Below are positions 6,046-9,848 of a stretch of DNA of 9,848 nt, piece by piece. How positions within the stretch are numbered: the stretch's first letter is position 1; every line of letters starts with the position of its first letter. Origin of the DNA: an uncultured Clostridium sp. Its GTDB lineage: Bacteria; Bacillota; Clostridia; TANB77; CAG-508. The notes under the pieces were generated by a model. That model saw nothing but the letters and a program-made list of their open reading frames with translations. It had not been told where the DNA came from and ran no database searches. The stretch spans positions 1 through 9,848 of the forward strand of contig CALYZR010000011.1 in the NCBI GenBank assembly GCA_945610215.1, in the 5' to 3' direction. Both the position numbers and the translations under genes were made by a program.

Positions 6046-7735
6046 ATGAATAAAAAATGGGAGTTTTACGAAGAAAATGATGAAAAAATAATAAATATAG
6101 CAAAAAAACATAATATATCAGAATTACTAACAAAAATATTGGTAAACAGAGGAATAACAGAAGATAAAAAAATAGACACTTTTTTAAATCCTACAAGAAA
6201 CGATTTTTATGATCCATATTTAATGCCAGATATGGAAAAAGCAGTAGAGAGAATAATTAAAGCAATAAATAGTCAAGAAAAGGTTATGATATATGGAGAT
6301 TATGATGTAGATGGTATAACTAGTATAACTGTATTAAAGAAGTTTTTAGAAGAAAGAGGACTACAAACAGGACACTATATTCCAAATAGATTAGAAGAAG
6401 GTTATGGGCTAAACGAAAATGCTATAAGGTTAATAGCAGAGCAAAAATATACATTAATGATAACTGTCGACTGTGGAATATCTGGAATAGAAGAAATTGC
6501 ACTAGCTAATGAATTAGGAATAGAAACAATAATAACAGACCATCATGAACAGTTAGAAGAATTGCCAAATGCATATGCAATAATTAATGCAAAAAGAAGG
6601 GATAGCAAATATCCGTTTAGAGGTTTAGCTGGTTGTCGGTGTAGTATTTAAATTAATACAAGCCATATCTATAAAACTAGGATTAGAAGAAAAAGAATTT
6701 TTAAAATATTTAGATATTGTGTGTGTAGGAACAATATCTGATATAGTTCCATTAGTGGATGAAAATAGAGTAATTGCAAAATTAGGACTGAAATTAGTTG
6801 CTCAAACAAAAAATATAGGATTAAGAGAATTAATATTACAATCAGGATATAAAAAGATAGATTCAAATACAATATCTTTTGGAGTGGCTCCAAGAATAAA
6901 TGCTTGTGGTAGAATGGGATACCAAGAAGAAGCTTTAGATTTGTTTTTAACAAATAATATAGAAAAAGCAAGAGAGATAACTGTAAGATTAAATGAATAT
7001 AATTTAGAAAGACAAACAAAAGAAAAATGTATATTTGACCAAGCAATTAAAGAATTACAAAAAGAAGATATAGAGAAATTGAATACTATAGTTTTAAGTG
7101 GAGATAATTGGCATCATGGGGTAATTGGAATTGTTGCATCAAAACTAACAGAAAAATTCTATAAACCAACTATACTAATATGCTTCGAAGGCGACATAGG
7201 AAAAGGCTCTGGAAGAAGTTTACCAGGATTTGATTTACATGAAGCTTTGGTAGAATCAAGTACTTATTTAGAAAAATATGGTGGACATGAAATGGCTGTT
7301 GGACTTTCACTAAAAAAAGAAAAGTATAATGATTTTAAATTGGCATTTGAAAAAATAGCAAAAAGTAAAAACATTCAACAAATGGTACCAGTTATAAAAA
7401 TAGATAGTATAATTACATCTAAAGATGTAAATAAAAAAACTATAGAGGATTTAGAAATGTTAGAACCATTTGGTGAAAAAAATAAAGTTCCTATATTTGT
7501 ATATAAAAATTTAAAAATTGATTCAATTAGAGCTCTTTCAGAAGGCAAACATTTAAAATTAACATTAAAAGATGATAATTTACTAATAAATGCAATTGGC
7601 TTTAACTTAGGATATTTATCAGAAGAATACCTGATAGGAGATAAAATTGACATAGTAGGAAATCTAGAAATAAACAAATATGGTGGAGAAGAAATAATAC
7701 AAATAAATTTAAAAGATGTAATGAAATCAATATAG
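6046..7735 (+). CDS. recJ: Single-stranded-DNA exonuclease RecJ, read through a +1 frameshift
   Basis: RecJ degrades single-stranded DNA 5' to 3' in recombination and mismatch/excision repair. The zero frame runs 6046-6651 and stops at TAA after 201 residues. The rest continues in the +1 frame to TAG at 7735. Skipping C6637 joins 197 and 365 residues into a 562-residue protein, the normal RecJ size. DHH-domain motifs are present: GDYDVDG (84-90), VDCGI (141-145) and TDHHE (164-168). After the shift, KYGGHEMAVG (G412, G413, H414) is the DHHA1 motif, followed by the OB-fold region. The break falls in the family's LAGxG...FKL segment between motifs, so the truncated product would lack much of the nuclease. 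Apart from this site I see no damage. Stop codon and rel start are 15 nt apart, so the two form an operon. Confidence 0.93.
6637..6639 (+). other. CGG codon at the recJ frameshift site
   Basis: Zero-frame codons read GGT TGT CGG TGT, and TAA follows three codons after CGG (6649-6651). Dropping the C gives TGT GGT GTA GTA TTT AAA, i.e. LAG-C-G-VVFK, which fits RecJ. Dropping a T at 6633-6634 instead would give LAG-V-G, which also fits, so the exact shifted base is ambiguous at this site. The common CGG seen also at 8075 and 8598 favours the first reading. Confidence 0.75.
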
Positions 7736-7750
7736 AGAAAGGACAAGTAT

Positions 7751-9848
7751 ATGCAAAATAAAGAGAATGTAACAATAGACAAAATAATAGATAAAATGAA
7801 AATAAATAATCCTAATTCAAATATTGAGCTAATAAAAAAAGCTTATGATTATGCATACGAAAATCATAAGGAACAAAAAAGAATATCTGGCGAGCCATAT
7901 ATTATCCATCCATTAGAAGTAGCATATATATTAGCAGAATTAGAATTAGATGATAGCACAATCTGTGCAGCACTATTGCATGATGTTGTAGAAGATACCC
8001 CTATTACACATGAAGATATAGTAAGAGAATTTGGCAACGAAATTGCAGAAATGGTAGAAGGAGTAACAAAACTACGGAAAAATCCAATATACAACAGTAG
8101 AAGAACAGCAAGTAGAAGACTATAGAAAAATGTTTTTAGCAATGGGAAAAGACATTAGAGTAATATTAATAAAACTTGCAGATAGACTTCATAATATGAG
8201 AACTCTAAGTTATTTGCCAAGAAACAGACAAATAGCTAATGCAAAAGAAACAATGGATTTATATGCACCACTTGCAAATCGTTTAGGTATTTATTCTTTA
8301 AAATGGGAATTAGAGGATTTAGGCTTTAGATATCTATATCCAGAAGAGTATAGGGAATTAGTAGCAGGAATAGAAAAAAAGAGAGAAGAACGTTTAGAGT
8401 TTATAGATAAAATAATGGAAGAAATAAGAGAAGCTCTAAAAAAAGAAGATATAAAAGCAGAAATTACAGGAAGAGCAAAACATTTATATAGTATATATAG
8501 AAAAATGAAAAGAGATAATATTACATTAGATCAAGTATATGACTTATTTGCACTTCGTATAATTGTGAATTCAGTAAAAGACTGTTATGCAGCTCTTCGG
8601 AGTAGTGCATGAACTATATAACCCAATGCCGGGAAGATTTAAAGATTATATTGCAGTTCCAAAACCAAATATGTATCAATCAATACATACAACATTAATT
8701 GGACCAAATGGAACACCTTTTGAAGTACAAGTTAGAACATGGGATATGCATAGAGTAGCGGAATTTGGTATAGCTGCCCACTGGGCATATAAAGAAGCAA
8801 ATAATAAAACAGGCAAAAAATCTAATGTTGTGGTAGAAGAAGATAAACTAGCTTGGCTTAGAGAAACTTTAGAATGGCAAAAAGATATGCAAGATCCAAA
8901 TGAATTCTTAAAAACGCTGAAAACAGAGTTATTTGAAGATGAGGTGTATGTATTTACTCCAAGAGGAGAAATAAAAGTTTTGCCAAGAGATTCTACACCA
9001 ATAGACTTTGCATATGCAATACATGCAGAAGTGGGACATAGAATGATTGGCTGTAAAATAAACAGCAAAATGATGCCAATAGTAACAAAACTAAAAAGTG
9101 GTGATATAGTAGAAATAATAACATCAGATACTCCAAAAGGACCAAGCCGTGACTGGTTAAAATATGTAAAAAGTTCGAGTGCAAAAACTAAAATTCAACA
9201 GTGGTTTAAAAAAGCAGACAGAGAGGAAAATATAGTAAGAGGAAAAGAAATATTAGACAGAGAAATAAAAAGAATAGGAATGTCTCATAGTGATTTATTT
9301 AAACCAGAATGGGTTAATAGTGCACTTGAGAGATACAATTATGCAACTACTGATGATATGTTTGCAAGTATAGGTTTTGGAGCAATATCACCAGGGAAAA
9401 TAATTACAAAATTATTAGAAGAATATAAAAAAGAACATGAAGAAGAAGTTATAGAAGAAAAAATACAAGAATTAACTGAAGCTAAAAATAGAACAGTTAA
9501 AAAAGCACCAAAATCAGGTGTTATAGTAAAAGGAATAGACAACTGTTTAGTTAAATTTTCGAGATGTTGTAATCCAGTTCCAGGAGACGATATTATTGGA
9601 TATATAACAAAAGGAAGAGGAGTATCTATTCATAGAACAGATTGCAAAAACATGGAAGACTTACTACAAGACAAAGACAGAATAATAGATGTTGCTTGGT
9701 ATAACGAAGAAACAGAAGGAACATATAATGTAGATATAGAAATACTTTCAAACGATAGAACAGGGTTACTTTCTGATATAGTCAGAGAAATAACTGCTCA
9801 AAAAATAAACATAATGGGAGTAAATACAAAAACAAGTAGAGAAAGAAT
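7751..9848 (+). CDS. rel: Bifunctional (p)ppGpp synthetase/hydrolase Rel, two +1 frameshifts, 3' partial
   Basis: Rel makes and degrades the alarmone (p)ppGpp on sensing uncharged tRNA at the ribosome. The ATG follows AAAGGA (7738-7743). The reading runs 7751-8074, skips C8075, runs 8076-8597, skips C8598, and runs from 8599 past the window end, giving 698 visible residues of the usual 730 or so. The hydrolase domain has HPLEVA (H53) and HDVVEDT (H77, D78). The synthetase domain has RAKHLYSIYRKM (from 241) and PKPNMYQSIHTT (303-314). TGS starts near 395 (EVYVFTPRGE), and the zinc-finger/RIS cysteine pair is C605-C606 in SRCCNPVPG. ACT begins near 657 and is cut by the window edge. Each frameshift breaks a catalytic domain, in GVTKLGKI and CYAALGVVH. 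All other residues look intact, so decay is unlikely. Confidence 0.95.
8075..8077 (+). other. CGG codon at the first rel frameshift site
   Basis: Zero frame reads AAA CTA CGG AAA and reaches TAG at 8123-8125. Dropping the C restores GVTK-L-G-K-I-Q, matching the Rel family (B. subtilis Rel has GVTKLGKI). An A5 run follows at 8078-8082, so a one-base homopolymer error keeping CGG as Arg (LRKI) is a rival explanation at this site alone. Confidence 0.75.
8598..8600 (+). other. CGG codon at the second rel frameshift site
   Basis: Zero frame reads GCT CTT CGG AGT and stops at TGA (8610-8612) three codons after CGG. Dropping the C gives CYAAL-G-VVHELY, matching the conserved CYAVLGIIH of B. subtilis Rel. 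There is no homopolymer here to explain an indel. Confidence 0.8.

Noticed and set aside
8610..8612. TGA in rel as selenocysteine or a reassigned stop
   Set aside because: The zero frame after the CGG does not match Rel; the match continues in the +1 frame. The other two breaks end at TAA and TAG, so no single stop meaning explains them.
6046..9848. recJ and rel as ordinary decaying pseudogenes
   Set aside because: There are no other stops, deletions or lost motifs, and all three breaks share the same codon and the same shift direction, which random decay would not produce.
9339..9848. CRISPR array, insertion sequence or prophage genes anywhere in the window
   Set aside because: I see no regularly spaced direct repeats, transposase or integrase motifs, or terminal inverted repeats.

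Overview
The window is AT-rich DNA from a low-GC Gram-positive bacterium, most likely a member of the Clostridia (Bacillota), probably an uncultured one. The signs are the strong A bias at third codon positions, arginine written almost only as AGA, strong AAGGAG/GGAGG ribosome binding sites, a near-perfect TTGACA-17-TATAAT promoter, CCA-encoding tRNA genes and a Bacillus/phi3T-type thymidylate synthase. All protein genes read on the + strand.

Layout. Positions 1-959 hold the 3' part of an HD-type dNTP triphosphohydrolase. Positions 1042-2889 encode an AMP-forming long-chain acyl-CoA synthetase, and 3051-3890 an unrecognised 279-residue coiled-coil protein that ends at a terminator. thyA (3958-4749) and folA (4854-5342) follow and form the thymidylate cycle: ThyA turns methylene-tetrahydrofolate into dihydrofolate and FolA reduces it back. 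A well-structured leader lies between them. Next is a small stable-RNA unit: a consensus promoter wrapped in a palindrome, a tRNA with anticodon CAT, and a tRNA-Tyr(GTA) gene split in its anticodon loop by a 223-nt group I intron. Two terminators follow. The last third is an apparent operon of recJ (6046-7735) and rel (7751 to the window end, 3' incomplete).

The most notable observation is in that operon. recJ is broken once and rel twice by a one-base frameshift, although both genes are otherwise intact and well conserved. At all three breaks the zero-frame codon is CGG, and skipping its C makes the ribosome resume on GGN, a glycine that is conserved in the family at both rel sites. I looked at every CGG I could find in the coding parts of the window (about 2,900 codons). 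These three are the only in-frame CGG codons, and every other CGG is split across two codons. This pattern suggests that CGG is unassigned or hungry in this organism and marks a +1 frameshift (or CGGN quadruplet decoding), rather than random gene decay. A systematic sequencing or assembly error is the main alternative.
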